Shown here piece by piece: positions 41,688-49,141 of a stretch of DNA of 51,740 nucleotides. Below the pieces are notes generated by a model. The model did no database searches. It was given only the letters and a program-made list of their open reading frames with translations, and was not told where the DNA came from. The DNA is taken from NCBI GenBank assembly GCA_964635975.1, contig CAZWPO010000020.1, forward strand, positions 1-51,740, given 5' to 3'. The stretch is from UBA5314 sp964635975 (GTDB lineage Bacteria; Bacillota; Syntrophomonadia; Syntrophomonadales; Syntrophomonadaceae). The position numbers and the translations under genes are program-made. Position 1 is the first letter of the stretch. Each line of letters starts with the position of its first letter.

Positions 41688-41945
41688 TAATACCATCCTG
41701 TTTTTATCTTAAGCATATTTTGACCAGGTGCCGGGATAAATATGATATCAGAAATATAAATGGGAGCCCGGCATTTTGCCCACATCTTTCAGGCTAATAA
41801 ACAAGAAGAAGTTAGGATTTCGGCTAATATCAATTTAAGCAACTGAAAAAGAGCGGTTTGCTACTAGAAGCATTTTTGTCAGGGCATAATACATGATTCA
41901 GACTGGTACAGACAATTACTTTTTTTCAGCCTGATGGTAAAAAGT
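41688..41945. other. divergent intergenic region ger operon / spoVT
   Basis: No gene is seen. The region must hold the ger operon promoter (minus) and, at its right end, the spoVT promoter. It is AT-rich and contains a short CCGGG...CCCGG pairing (41731-41770 area). Confidence 0.5.
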
Positions 41946-41975
41946 GAATAAAAGGGTATTTTGAGTTATATACTA
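41946..41975 (+). promoter_or_regulatory. candidate sigma-G promoter of spoVT
   Basis: GAATA (41946-41950; consensus GHATR, full match) and TATACTA (41969-41975; consensus CATWHTA, six of seven), spacer 18 bp. spoVT is a sigma-G gene in B. subtilis. The start codon is 57 bases downstream. Confidence 0.65.
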
Positions 41976-42032
41976 TCACTGAGATAACAAACAACTTTTT
42001 CAATTTTTTTGAAAAAAGGAGGGATAGGTGTA

Positions 42033-42596
42033 TTGAAAGCAACAGGAATTGTTCGCCGGATAGACGACCTTGGAAGAGTTGTTATACCCAAGGAAATACG
42101 CAGGACCTTACGCATTCGTGAGGGCGACCCTCTAGAGATTTTCGTTGATCGTGAAGGCGAAGTCATTTTGAAGAAATATTCTCCTATTGGCGAGCTGGGG
42201 GATTTTGCTAAAGAGTATGCTGACTCTTTATACGAAACCATTGGTCATATCTCAATGATCGCCGACCGTGATGTGATCATTGCCACAGCAGGTGCCAATA
42301 AGAGGGAATTTCTTAGCAAATCGATCGGTAAGGCTGTGGAGAAAGCACTGGAAGACAGGAGCACCCTGATAATGAACGACCTGCAGAATCCTGATGATGA
42401 AAGCTTCCATGTCATCCAGAATGACGATCGGGAATATGCAATCAGAGCGCAGGTGATATCGCCGATAATCAGCCAGGGCGATCCGATTGGCGCGGTAATC
42501 ATCGTCAGTAAGGATCCCAATGTTAAATTAGGGGAAATGGAAATAAAGCTGGCTGAAACAGCAGCCGGATTTCTGGCCAAACAGATGGAACAATAA
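42033..42596 (+). CDS. spoVT: stage V sporulation protein T
   Basis: Forespore transcription regulator that tunes sigma-G-dependent genes. The 187-residue protein has an N-terminal SpoVT-AbrB DNA-binding domain (1-50, 'TGIVRRIDDLGRVVIPKEIR') and a C-terminal GAF-like domain (about 56-185, ending 'ETAAGFLAKQMEQ'), with very high similarity to the Bacillus protein by recall. TTG 42033 is the start because AAGGAGGG lies nine bases upstream and homologues begin at this point; the open frame from 42009 would include that site. A sigma-G-type promoter precedes and a perfect terminator follows. Confidence 0.95.
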   Translation: MKATGIVRRIDDLGRVVIPKEIRRTLRIREGDPLEIFVDREGEVILKKYSPIGELGDFAKEYADSLYETIGHISMIADRDVIIATAGANKREFLSKSIGKAVEKALEDRSTLIMNDLQNPDDESFHVIQNDDREYAIRAQVISPIISQGDPIGAVIIVSKDPNVKLGEMEIKLAETAAGFLAKQMEQ

Positions 42597-42610
42597 GCTG
42601 ATCGGGATAT

Positions 42611-42646
42611 AAGAAGCGATCTTTAGAATAAGATCGCTTCTTTTTA
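42611..42646 (+). terminator. spoVT terminator
   Basis: Perfect 13-bp stem AAGAAGCGATCTT / AAGATCGCTTCTT with a 6-nt loop and T-run. From here to 42892 (about 245 bases) I see no gene; a TATAAT at about 42860 could serve the next gene. Confidence 0.92.
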
Positions 42647-42892
42647 TGTATGCATATAACGAGGTTAAAAATGCAGCCTTTGGGTACAACAATTCAGTTC
42701 GCTTCGTTATTTAATAAGGATGTCCCCCGCTTCGGGAAGCGCTTGAGCCCATTGAACAAAACAGACGCCAATCTACGCCTTGTTGCATCGCTGTGTTGAA
42801 ACTGCCGGGCAAGTTCTTCTGATGCTTAAAGGGGGATGGGGTGTGTCATTTCCTTGTGATATAATAGACCTCACGAAAACGGGGAGGAAAAC

Positions 42893-44449
42893 ATGGAAAA
42901 TAAGCAGCAGCATTTTCTAAAGGGAGCCCTCATCCTCAGTATAGCTGGCGGGCTTAGCAAAGTGATGGGTGCGATCTATCGAATACCCCTGGGGCGCCTT
43001 CTGGGTGGGGAGGGAATCGGCCTGTACCAGATGGCTTACCCAATATATACAGCTATATTGGCGCTGGCGACTGCAGGCATACCCGTGGCCATATCAGTTT
43101 TAGTAGCCCGTAAAGAGACCGAAGGATATACTGGCGACAGTCAGAAAATATTTAAAGTGGCATTAATTATGCTAAGCATCTTCGGAGTGTTTCTTACCAT
43201 ATCAGTGATGAAGGCAGCCGGATTTATTGCCCGGGAGATTCTGAATGAACCCCGGGCATATTACCCGATAATAGCGGTAGCGCCGGCAATATTTTTTTCC
43301 GGTGTTATTTCAGTATTTCGGGGATATTTCCAGGGACATCAATCTATGATACCGACCGCCGTATCCCAGGTGGTGGAACAGTTGTTCAGAGTTACGGCAG
43401 TGGTATTTCTGGCGGTGCTGCTTTTCCCCCGGGGATTGGAATATTCTGCTTCGGGAGCTACTTTCGGGGCGACTATCGGGGGTATTGCTGGATTGATCGT
43501 TCTAATTTTGTTTTTTAAGAAGCATAAGCAAAAGGTGAAAGAAATCGGCAGTGAGCTGGTGTACAGCGGGGCCAGCGCCTGGAACCTGGCCAAAGATCTT
43601 GTGCGGCTGGCTATTCCCGTATCCCTGGGGGCATTCGTTCTGCCTCTGGTGCAGATGTTGGATGCGGTCATAGTCCCCAGGAGGTTGGCTGCACTCAATT
43701 ATACCACTTCACAGGCTACCTCTCTGTATGGGCAATTATCGGGTATGGCAGCGGTTCTCATCAGTCTGCCCACCATATTCACGATCGCTATTTCGACCAG
43801 CCTGGTTCCTGCAGTTAGCGAAGCCTTTGCCCGCCAGGACCGGGGCCTACTCAACAGCCGCCTTAATTATGGGTTTCGAGCCGGTATGCTTATATCCTTC
43901 CCGTGCGCGGCCGGGCTCTTTATATTGGCCGCACCAATATGTGATCTGCTCTACAAGACTCCCGAAGCGGGCATAGCTTTAGAACCCCTGGCTTTTTCGG
44001 CAATAATGCTGGCAGCTTTTCAGCTTTCCAGTGCTGGACTGCAGGGAATCGGGCGTCCGGAAATAGCTATGCGGCATCTGATAATAACCGGGGTGCTGAA
44101 GGTTATTTTTAACTATACATTGACCAGCGTACCTCATTTGAATATTAAAGGGGCAGCGATAGGAACGGTTCTGGCTTTCCTGGTTGGTTCGCTGCTCAAT
44201 ATTATTTGGCTCAAGAAAATTACCGGTGTTTCCTATGAGGGTTTGCGCTTTGTAAAAATAGCGCTGGTGACGGTATTCATGGCTATAGTGGTCAAGTATT
44301 CATACCTATATATGTTGGCAATCGACATTCATTCCCATTGGTCTACACTTATATCTATCACCATTGGGACAGCTGTTTATGGAGCAATGCTCTTTATAAT
44401 ACAGGAATTCGACCTTGATATCATCAGAAAGATGGCCCGGGGTGCTTGA
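42893..44449 (+). CDS. SpoVB/YabM-type polysaccharide flippase (MOP superfamily)
   Basis: Multidrug/oligosaccharidyl-lipid/polysaccharide flippase with about 14 membrane helices over 518 residues; related to SpoVB and MurJ-type lipid-linked precursor exporters. Conserved N-terminal 'SKVMGAIYRIPLGRLLGGEG', and 'GYFQGHQSMIPTAVSQVVEQ' after helix 4 are signatures of the SpoVB/YabM group. Probably moves a wall or cortex precursor in sporulation. GGGGAGG precedes the ATG. It sits between spoVT and mazG as yabM does in B. subtilis. Confidence 0.9.
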   Translation: MENKQQHFLKGALILSIAGGLSKVMGAIYRIPLGRLLGGEGIGLYQMAYPIYTAILALATAGIPVAISVLVARKETEGYTGDSQKIFKVALIMLSIFGVFLTISVMKAAGFIAREILNEPRAYYPIIAVAPAIFFSGVISVFRGYFQGHQSMIPTAVSQVVEQLFRVTAVVFLAVLLFPRGLEYSASGATFGATIGGIAGLIVLILFFKKHKQKVKEIGSELVYSGASAWNLAKDLVRLAIPVSLGAFVLPLVQMLDAVIVPRRLAALNYTTSQATSLYGQLSGMAAVLISLPTIFTIAISTSLVPAVSEAFARQDRGLLNSRLNYGFRAGMLISFPCAAGLFILAAPICDLLYKTPEAGIALEPLAFSAIMLAAFQLSSAGLQGIGRPEIAMRHLIITGVLKVIFNYTLTSVPHLNIKGAAIGTVLAFLVGSLLNIIWLKKITGVSYEGLRFVKIALVTVFMAIVVKYSYLYMLAIDIHSHWSTLISITIGTAVYGAMLFIIQEFDLDIIRKMARGA

Positions 44450-44496
44450 CCCTGACCCTGAGGTCATTGGAAACAATTGTAAGGGAAGTGCATTAA

Positions 44497-45264
44497 ATGA
44501 AGAGCCAGTCAAGGCCCATGGATCAACTTAAAGCCATCATGGACAGGCTGCTCGCTCCGGACGGGTGTCCGTGGGACCGTGAGCAGACGCATGAATCACT
44601 TTTGCGATACTTGATCGAAGAAAGCTATGAAGTGGTTGATGCGGTAAAAATAGGGGATATGGAAAAATTTCAAGAAGAATTGGGGGACCTCTTACTCCAG
44701 GTAGTTTTTCATTCTGCAATCGCCGAGCGGGAAGGTTTCTTCAATCTAGATGATGTTGCCAGAACGGTGAGCAATAAAATGATCAATAGACACCCTCATG
44801 TTTTTGGAGACTTGCAGCTCAAAACCAGTGGTGATGTTCTGGACCACTGGGAAGGTTTTAAGAAAAAGGAGGGAAAAACCTATCTGTTAAGTGGGATTCC
44901 ACCGATGATGCCCGCCCTGTTAAGAGCATTGAAAATACAGGAAAAGGCTGCCCGGGTAGGATTTGACTGGCCAAGTATCGATGGTGCTGTCGATAAATGG
45001 CTTGAGGAAGTGGCAGAATTTCAACAGGCTCAGACCGCCGAAGAGACCAAGGAAGAGCTAGGAGATCTCTTTTTTGCTCTGGTCAATATTGCCCGTTTGC
45101 GAGGAGTAGAACCTGAAGATGCGCTGCAAGGATGCAATGACAAATTCACCCGGCGTTTTAATTATATGGAAGATATGACCCGTAAAGCCGGTCAGAGCAT
45201 GAATGATCTAAGCCTGGAAGAACTGGACCGCTTATGGGACGAGGCTAAAGGCAGAGGGCTTTAA
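44497..45264 (+). CDS. mazG: nucleoside triphosphate pyrophosphohydrolase MazG
   Basis: House-cleaning NTP pyrophosphohydrolase. The 255-residue protein has two MazG domains: the first with 'DGCPWDREQTHESLLRYLIE', then E-E-S-Y-E and E-E-L-G-D-L-L-L-Q, the second with 'EELGDLFFALVNIARL'. In B. subtilis the equivalent YabN has an extra N-terminal tetrapyrrole-methylase-like domain; that domain is absent here, giving the plain E. coli-type length. It is followed by hup as in Bacillus-like orders with yabO nearby. Confidence 0.93.
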   Translation: MKSQSRPMDQLKAIMDRLLAPDGCPWDREQTHESLLRYLIEESYEVVDAVKIGDMEKFQEELGDLLLQVVFHSAIAEREGFFNLDDVARTVSNKMINRHPHVFGDLQLKTSGDVLDHWEGFKKKEGKTYLLSGIPPMMPALLRALKIQEKAARVGFDWPSIDGAVDKWLEEVAEFQQAQTAEETKEELGDLFFALVNIARLRGVEPEDALQGCNDKFTRRFNYMEDMTRKAGQSMNDLSLEELDRLWDEAKGRGL

Positions 45265-45372
45265 GCGACATATGGCGAATCAACCCGGAGTATGCATAAA
45301 AAGAAGGATTATTCTGTCAGACAGCGAATAGCCCCATTATATACCAAGAAAGGATTTAGGAGGGATAAGGGC

Positions 45373-45645
45373 ATGAATAAAGGTGAATTAGTAGCTCAAA
45401 TGGCATCCGATCTAGGCAAGACCAGGAAAGATACCGAAAAAATCTTAGAAGCCCTTTTTGCTTGTATTGAAGAAGTGTTGAAGAGTGGAGATAGTCTACA
45501 ATTGGTTGGTTTTGGATCGTTTGAAGTCAGAGAACGCCAACCCAGGGTAGGGAGGAATCCTCAAACTGGAGAAAGTATGAACATCCCCGGCGGCAGGATC
45601 CCGGCTTTCCGCCCTGGCAAAGCTTTGAAAGATGCAGTCAAATAG
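45373..45645 (+). CDS. hup: HU-type DNA-binding protein
   Basis: Nucleoid-associated dimeric DNA-bending protein. The 90 residues start MNKGELV and include 'GFGSFEVRERQPRVGRNPQT', the DNA-contacting arm, and 'IPAFRPGKALKDAV', all typical of HU. ATG 45373 is chosen because TTAGGAGGG lies nine bases upstream and HU proteins begin at this sequence; the longer open frame from 45292 is probably not translated. An HU gene is inserted here between mazG and hslR. Confidence 0.95.
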   Translation: MNKGELVAQMASDLGKTRKDTEKILEALFACIEEVLKSGDSLQLVGFGSFEVRERQPRVGRNPQTGESMNIPGGRIPAFRPGKALKDAVK

Positions 45646-45646
45646 T

Positions 45647-45889
45647 ATGCGGCTTGATAAATTCCTTAAGGTATCCAGGATTATTAAAAGGAGGACCCTT
45701 GCGAAAGAGTTTGCCGAGAATGAGAGAGTCAGTATAAACGGGCGTCTGGCCAAACCTTCCAGCGAGGTGAAAAAGGGAGATATTATTACCGTTCATGTAG
45801 GAGATAAGAGGGCCATCTATGAGGTAATGGACCTCAGAGAAAACGTTAAAACCGCCGATGCAAAGAATTTGTACAGATTAATAGAATAA
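45647..45889 (+). CDS. rqcP: S4-domain RNA-binding protein (YabO/Hsp15-like, RqcP)
   Basis: An 80-residue S4-domain protein; the Bacillus homologue RqcP/YabO helps RqcH add alanine tails in ribosome-associated quality control. 'MRLDKFLKVSRIIKRRTLAK' is the typical S4 start. The ATG is one base after the hup stop and no ribosome site of its own is visible, so it is presumably translated by coupling. A long terminator stem follows. Confidence 0.9.
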   Translation: MRLDKFLKVSRIIKRRTLAKEFAENERVSINGRLAKPSSEVKKGDIITVHVGDKRAIYEVMDLRENVKTADAKNLYRLIE

Positions 45890-45907
45890 AATAGGTTCCC
45901 AATCACG

Positions 45908-45965
45908 GGGGAAGCTACTTCTTTGTTACCCGTATGACAAAGAAGTAGCTTCCCCTCATTCTTTT
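45908..45965 (+). terminator. strong terminator after rqcP
   Basis: Perfect 19-bp stem (45908-45926 with 45937-45955), 10-nt loop, then TCATTCTTTTT. Unusually long for a simple terminator. Confidence 0.9.
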
Positions 45966-46004
45966 TGTCGGGAGCCAGTCTGAAGTTCATAAAAGACAAT
46001 CTTT

Positions 46005-46034
46005 GGCATATTTATTATTAGATTAGCATAAAAA
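46005..46034 (+). promoter_or_regulatory. candidate sigma-E promoter of yabP
   Basis: GGCATATT (46005-46012; -35 consensus KMATATT) and CATAAAAA (46027-46034; -10 consensus CATACAMT, six of eight), 14-bp spacer, 39 bases before the yabP start. yabP is sigma-E-dependent in B. subtilis. Confidence 0.65.
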
Positions 46035-46072
46035 AGTTGAGGACATATTGTTTACTTGAGGGGGGTGATTAA

Positions 46073-46342
46073 GTGGCTGAACATTTCCTGAAGCTCAGTA
46101 ATCGGAAAAGCATGGAATTAAGCGGGGTTAATAATGTACTTACGTTTAATGAACAGGAAATCGTCCTGGAGACCTCCATGGGAATTCTGTTTGTTATCGG
46201 AGAAGACCTCCACATAACGCTTCTAAAACTGGATGAAGGCAAAGTAGCTTTGGAAGGAATAATAAATAATATCATGTATAAAGCTCAGGGCACCGATATG
46301 AAAAGTAAGAGCAAAAATATTCTGGGACGATTATTGAAATAG
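46073..46342 (+). CDS. yabP: sporulation protein YabP
   Basis: An 89-residue spore-cortex-related protein of the YabP/YqfC family, made in the mother cell. The sequence shows the family start 'LKLSNRKSMELSGVNNVLTF' and beta-rich core 'ILFVIGEDLHITLLKLDEGKV'. It starts with GTG behind GGGGGGTGA. Its promoter region matches sigma-E and it is followed by yabQ, forming the usual yabPQ pair, about 90 bases apart. Confidence 0.93.
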   Translation: MAEHFLKLSNRKSMELSGVNNVLTFNEQEIVLETSMGILFVIGEDLHITLLKLDEGKVALEGIINNIMYKAQGTDMKSKSKNILGRLLK

Positions 46343-46434
46343 AGGCAGCTATTAGCCGAAAACTACTATTTGGTCAGTTTTCTTAAAACTCGGATCGAGA
46401 GCGGTCTTTTGCAGTAATTTCTAAAGGAGATATT

Positions 46435-46863
46435 ATGCTCGACCTGGCAGATCAAATACAGTCATTTTTTCTTACCTTAATGGTGGGGGTAGTCCTGGGA
46501 GCGATTATTCATTATTACCAACTAACCATTAGAAAAGGGCGTTTGCGCAAGTATTTTCTTTATGCCCTTGATTTTTTCCTTTGGATCGCTCTCATGGCTT
46601 TGATTTTTGCCTGTCTGGTATTGATAAATCTCGGAGAAATGCGGGTTTATGTACTTATTGCCCTGGTAGGTGGTGCTTGCCTATATTATCGTTATGGCGC
46701 CAAACGCTGCCATCGTGCGTTATCCTTGACCGCACAAGCTACGGTAACAGTTTTCTCCAAGGCCAAAGAATTGGTAAGCCGTCCTGTGCGCTGGGGCCTA
46801 AAAAAGCTGCGTCTCTTCATAAAGAATACGGTTTCAAGAGAAAATCCAGCGGATGACGAGTAA
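46435..46863 (+). CDS. yabQ: sporulation membrane protein YabQ
   Basis: Integral membrane protein needed for spore cortex formation in Bacillus; it localises to the forespore membrane. The 142 residues have hydrophobic helices at about 5-25, 42-65 and 70-85 and a basic cytosolic tail ('GLKKLRLFIKNTVSRENPAD'). AAAGGAGA precedes the ATG. Order yabP-yabQ as in Bacillus. Confidence 0.9.
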   Translation: MLDLADQIQSFFLTLMVGVVLGAIIHYYQLTIRKGRLRKYFLYALDFFLWIALMALIFACLVLINLGEMRVYVLIALVGGACLYYRYGAKRCHRALSLTAQATVTVFSKAKELVSRPVRWGLKKLRLFIKNTVSRENPADDE

Positions 46864-46968
46864 AAAAATTTTTAAGTTTAGCAGGATTATAGCCACTGCC
46901 TCCCGAAAAGAAAAGGGTACAAAATTTGTACACAGTCTGTGGAAAAATTGTGGATATAGGAATTGCTG

Positions 46969-47196
46969 ATGAAGATAGAGATCCGGGGAGCGGAAAAATT
47001 AAGTTTTCGTGAGAAGCAGGTAGTCGTTCTAAAAGAGATGGGCCGCGGTAGCGAAGAAATTGCCAGGCGCCTCAATATCACTCCCAGTACGGTGGCTACG
47101 CTTTATAACCGGGCACGCAGCAAGGGATACGAAGTGGTTATCATACTTCCGGGCGATATCCTGGGAATTTCAGAGGGGGAGGATGAAGATGGCTAA
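46969..47196 (+). CDS. small sigma-70-region-4/LuxR-type HTH protein
   Basis: A 75-residue putative DNA-binding protein. 'LSFREKQVVVLKEMGRGSEE' followed by 'IARRLNITPSTVATLYNRAR' is a canonical region-4/GerE-type helix-turn-helix; the tail is acidic (GEDEDG). No other domain is present. It lies between yabQ and divIC, a position empty in B. subtilis, and overlaps the divIC start by 8 bases, so the two are co-translated. TTG 46963 is an alternative start. Target unknown. Confidence 0.75.
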   Translation: MKIEIRGAEKLSFREKQVVVLKEMGRGSEEIARRLNITPSTVATLYNRARSKGYEVVIILPGDILGISEGEDEDG

Positions 47197-47473
47197 GAAT
47201 AAGAAACCATCCAAGCGCTTGATCGTGTTAAGCGTTCTGTTTGTATTGATGGCCTGGGCAATTATCCCCCGCGCTGCCAGTGTTTATGAATTGAGCCAAC
47301 AAAAACAGGAATTGGAGCATCAGAAAGCGCAGCTTTTAGCTCATAATCAAGCCCTGGTGCAGGAAAAAGACTCTCTTAATTCACCGCAAGCACTCGAAAA
47401 AATGGCGCGTGAACGACTGGGAATGTTAAAAGAAGGAGAAAGGTATATTATTCAGAAGGAAGACAAGAATTAG
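47189..47473 (+). CDS. divIC: cell-division protein DivIC (FtsB family)
   Basis: Bitopic septum component that partners FtsL and DivIB. The 94 residues have a basic cytosolic start, one membrane helix (about 12-32) and a coiled coil (about 38-70, 'ELSQQKQELEHQKAQLLAHN'), ending in 'MARERLGMLKEGERYI', a typical FtsB tail. ATG 47189 is chosen because GGGGGAGG lies six bases upstream; ATG 47183 abuts that site. Its start overlaps the upstream HTH gene. Confidence 0.9.
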   Translation: MAKNKKPSKRLIVLSVLFVLMAWAIIPRAASVYELSQQKQELEHQKAQLLAHNQALVQEKDSLNSPQALEKMARERLGMLKEGERYIIQKEDKN

Positions 47474-47563
47474 CTCTAGGAGTCAAAAACGTTTATTATT
47501 GACTATTTTTGCGGCCTTTTATAAAATTAAGTTAGCTATTCTTTGAGGGGGACATCACACTAT

Positions 47564-48022
47564 ATGCCTACAGAACAAACTAATATTGTTCCTGGTGAGA
47601 TTCTTGAAGGCAAGGTGCAAGGCATCACCAAATTTGGCGCGTTCATCGAGTTGCCAGGCGGAGCCGTAGGACTGGTTCACATTTCTGAGATTGCCGACAC
47701 CTATGTCAAGGACGTTAAAGACTTCATAAAAGAGGGCGACAGCGTCAAGGTCAAGGTGTTAAATGTTGCCGGTAAGAAAATCGGCCTTTCTATAAAGCAA
47801 GCCCTACCGCCAAAAATCCCTGAAACAAAGCCGGTACACAGCCGGAGGGATTACGACGGTCATTCGGGTGGAGCTAGATATTCGGGCAGCATGGGTGGAA
47901 AAGCCAACATTGTTTCCGGGAATTTGGACGATAAAATAGCCAAGTTTCTGAAAGAAAGCGATGAGAGAATGCAACCCCTCAAACACCGCATGGAGCAAAA
48001 GCGGCGCAACCGCACCTATTAA
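47564..48022 (+). CDS. yabR: S1-domain RNA-binding protein YabR
   Basis: A 152-residue protein with one S1 RNA-binding domain at about 10-78 ('VPGEILEGKVQGITKFGAFI', then 'GLVHISEIADTYVKDVKDFI') and a low-complexity basic tail. The B. subtilis homologue is a general-stress and polyribosome-associated protein of uncertain role. GAGGGGGA lies 10 bases before ATG 47564; a TTG at 47543 would include that site. Position between divIC and spoIIE matches Bacillus. Confidence 0.9.
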   Translation: MPTEQTNIVPGEILEGKVQGITKFGAFIELPGGAVGLVHISEIADTYVKDVKDFIKEGDSVKVKVLNVAGKKIGLSIKQALPPKIPETKPVHSRRDYDGHSGGARYSGSMGGKANIVSGNLDDKIAKFLKESDERMQPLKHRMEQKRRNRTY

Positions 48023-48032
48023 GCTTAAATGC

Positions 48033-48065
48033 AAAAGCACTTCTATATTTTAGGAGTGCTTTTTT
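48033..48065 (+). terminator. terminator after yabR
   Basis: 9-bp stem AAAAGCACT / AGTGCTTTT with 13-nt loop and six T residues; about 25 bases before the next start codon. Confidence 0.85.
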
Positions 48066-48089
48066 ATGTTACCTTAAGGGAGGATTCCT

Positions 48090-48968
48090 ATGAATTTGGC
48101 CGCCATAGATATCGGCAGCAATTCCTGCCGCTTGCTTATTGCCAGGATCTCTGGGGGATTTTTTGAATACTTGCTCCGAGACTTGGATACAACCCGCATA
48201 GGCGAGGGAGTTGAACATACAGGATTGTTAAACGAAAAGGCTATTTTTCGCACCATCAACTGCCTCCGACAGTTCAAAGAAATAATGCAATCATACCAAG
48301 TGATGGACTGCCGGGTTGTAGCTACCAGTGCTGTTCGGGAAGCGGGGAATCGCAGGAATTTTATCGAAGCCGCCCAGAAACAATGCGGATTGCAGGTAGA
48401 AATAATCAGCGGAGAAGAAGAAGCTGCGCTCAGTTACCTGGGGGTAAAGCGGGGCCTCGGGCTGGCGACCGATCCGTTGGTGGTGGATCTGGGGGGAGGG
48501 AGCACCGAAATCATTTGGCATGGCGATGAAGATCTTTTGCTCTCTTTGCCGATTGGAGCAGTACGGGCTACTGAAGCAGCCATGAGTGCAGGGCAGATAG
48601 AAGCCATCCTGACTCCCATTATTAGTTGGAGTGAAAAGACCAGCCCGGCTCCCCTGGTTTTTGTTGGGGGGACTGCTACCAGCCTGGTTGCCATAAAGTT
48701 AGCCCTAAGGGTATATGACTCGAAATTGGTGCATGGTCAAAAGCTCAGTTTTGAGGAAGTCAAGGGCATTTATGAGCAGCTCGTTTCATTATCCCAGGAT
48801 GAACTCAAAGCGCTTCCCGGTCTTCAAGCAAAAAGAGCGGATATTATCAGTCAGGGAGTTCTCATTGCCCTGACAATTATGGACCTTTTAAGGCGCAGTG
48901 AGATGATAGTAAGTGAAAGTGATTTACTGGATGCAATCATCTGGCAGCTTTATGACCATAAGATCTGA
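48090..48968 (+). CDS. Ppx/GppA family phosphatase
   Basis: Predicted exopolyphosphatase or pppGpp phosphohydrolase of the ASKHA fold. The 292-residue protein is the short two-domain form. Motifs seen: A-A-I-D-I-G-S-N-S-C-R-L-L (phosphate 1), 'VVATSAVREAGNRRNF', E-E-E-A-A-L-S-Y-L, and D-L-G-G-G-S-T-E (phosphate 2), then G-G-T-A-T-S. AAGGGAGG precedes the ATG. It is inserted between yabR and spoIIE relative to B. subtilis, so it may link phosphate or (p)ppGpp status to sporulation start, but that is speculation. Confidence 0.9.
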   Translation: MNLAAIDIGSNSCRLLIARISGGFFEYLLRDLDTTRIGEGVEHTGLLNEKAIFRTINCLRQFKEIMQSYQVMDCRVVATSAVREAGNRRNFIEAAQKQCGLQVEIISGEEEAALSYLGVKRGLGLATDPLVVDLGGGSTEIIWHGDEDLLLSLPIGAVRATEAAMSAGQIEAILTPIISWSEKTSPAPLVFVGGTATSLVAIKLALRVYDSKLVHGQKLSFEEVKGIYEQLVSLSQDELKALPGLQAKRADIISQGVLIALTIMDLLRRSEMIVSESDLLDAIIWQLYDHKI

Positions 48969-49083
48969 GCCTGGCTCAGCAGTTTCAAAAAGACGAGTCT
49001 TTGTTGAACCGAGATAAATCATGTTATTTTTAACCGTCTTTTTCTGGAATTTTGAATAAAAGAATAGCAGATCATCTCCTGTA

Positions 49084-49116
49084 ATTACAAAATTTTCCAG
49101 CTACTATTGATATAAT
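49084..49116 (+). promoter_or_regulatory. candidate Spo0A-type promoter of spoIIE
   Basis: A perfect TATAAT (49111-49116) lies 26 bases before spoIIE. The only reasonable -35, ATTACA (49084-49089, four of six), gives a 21-bp spacer, the unusual spacing known from Spo0A-activated sigma-A promoters such as B. subtilis spoIIE. No clear 0A box (TGNCGAA) was found, only loose matches such as TGTTGAA near 49003. Confidence 0.45.
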
Positions 49117-49141
49117 TGGTGGACAAAGCTGGAGATGGGGG

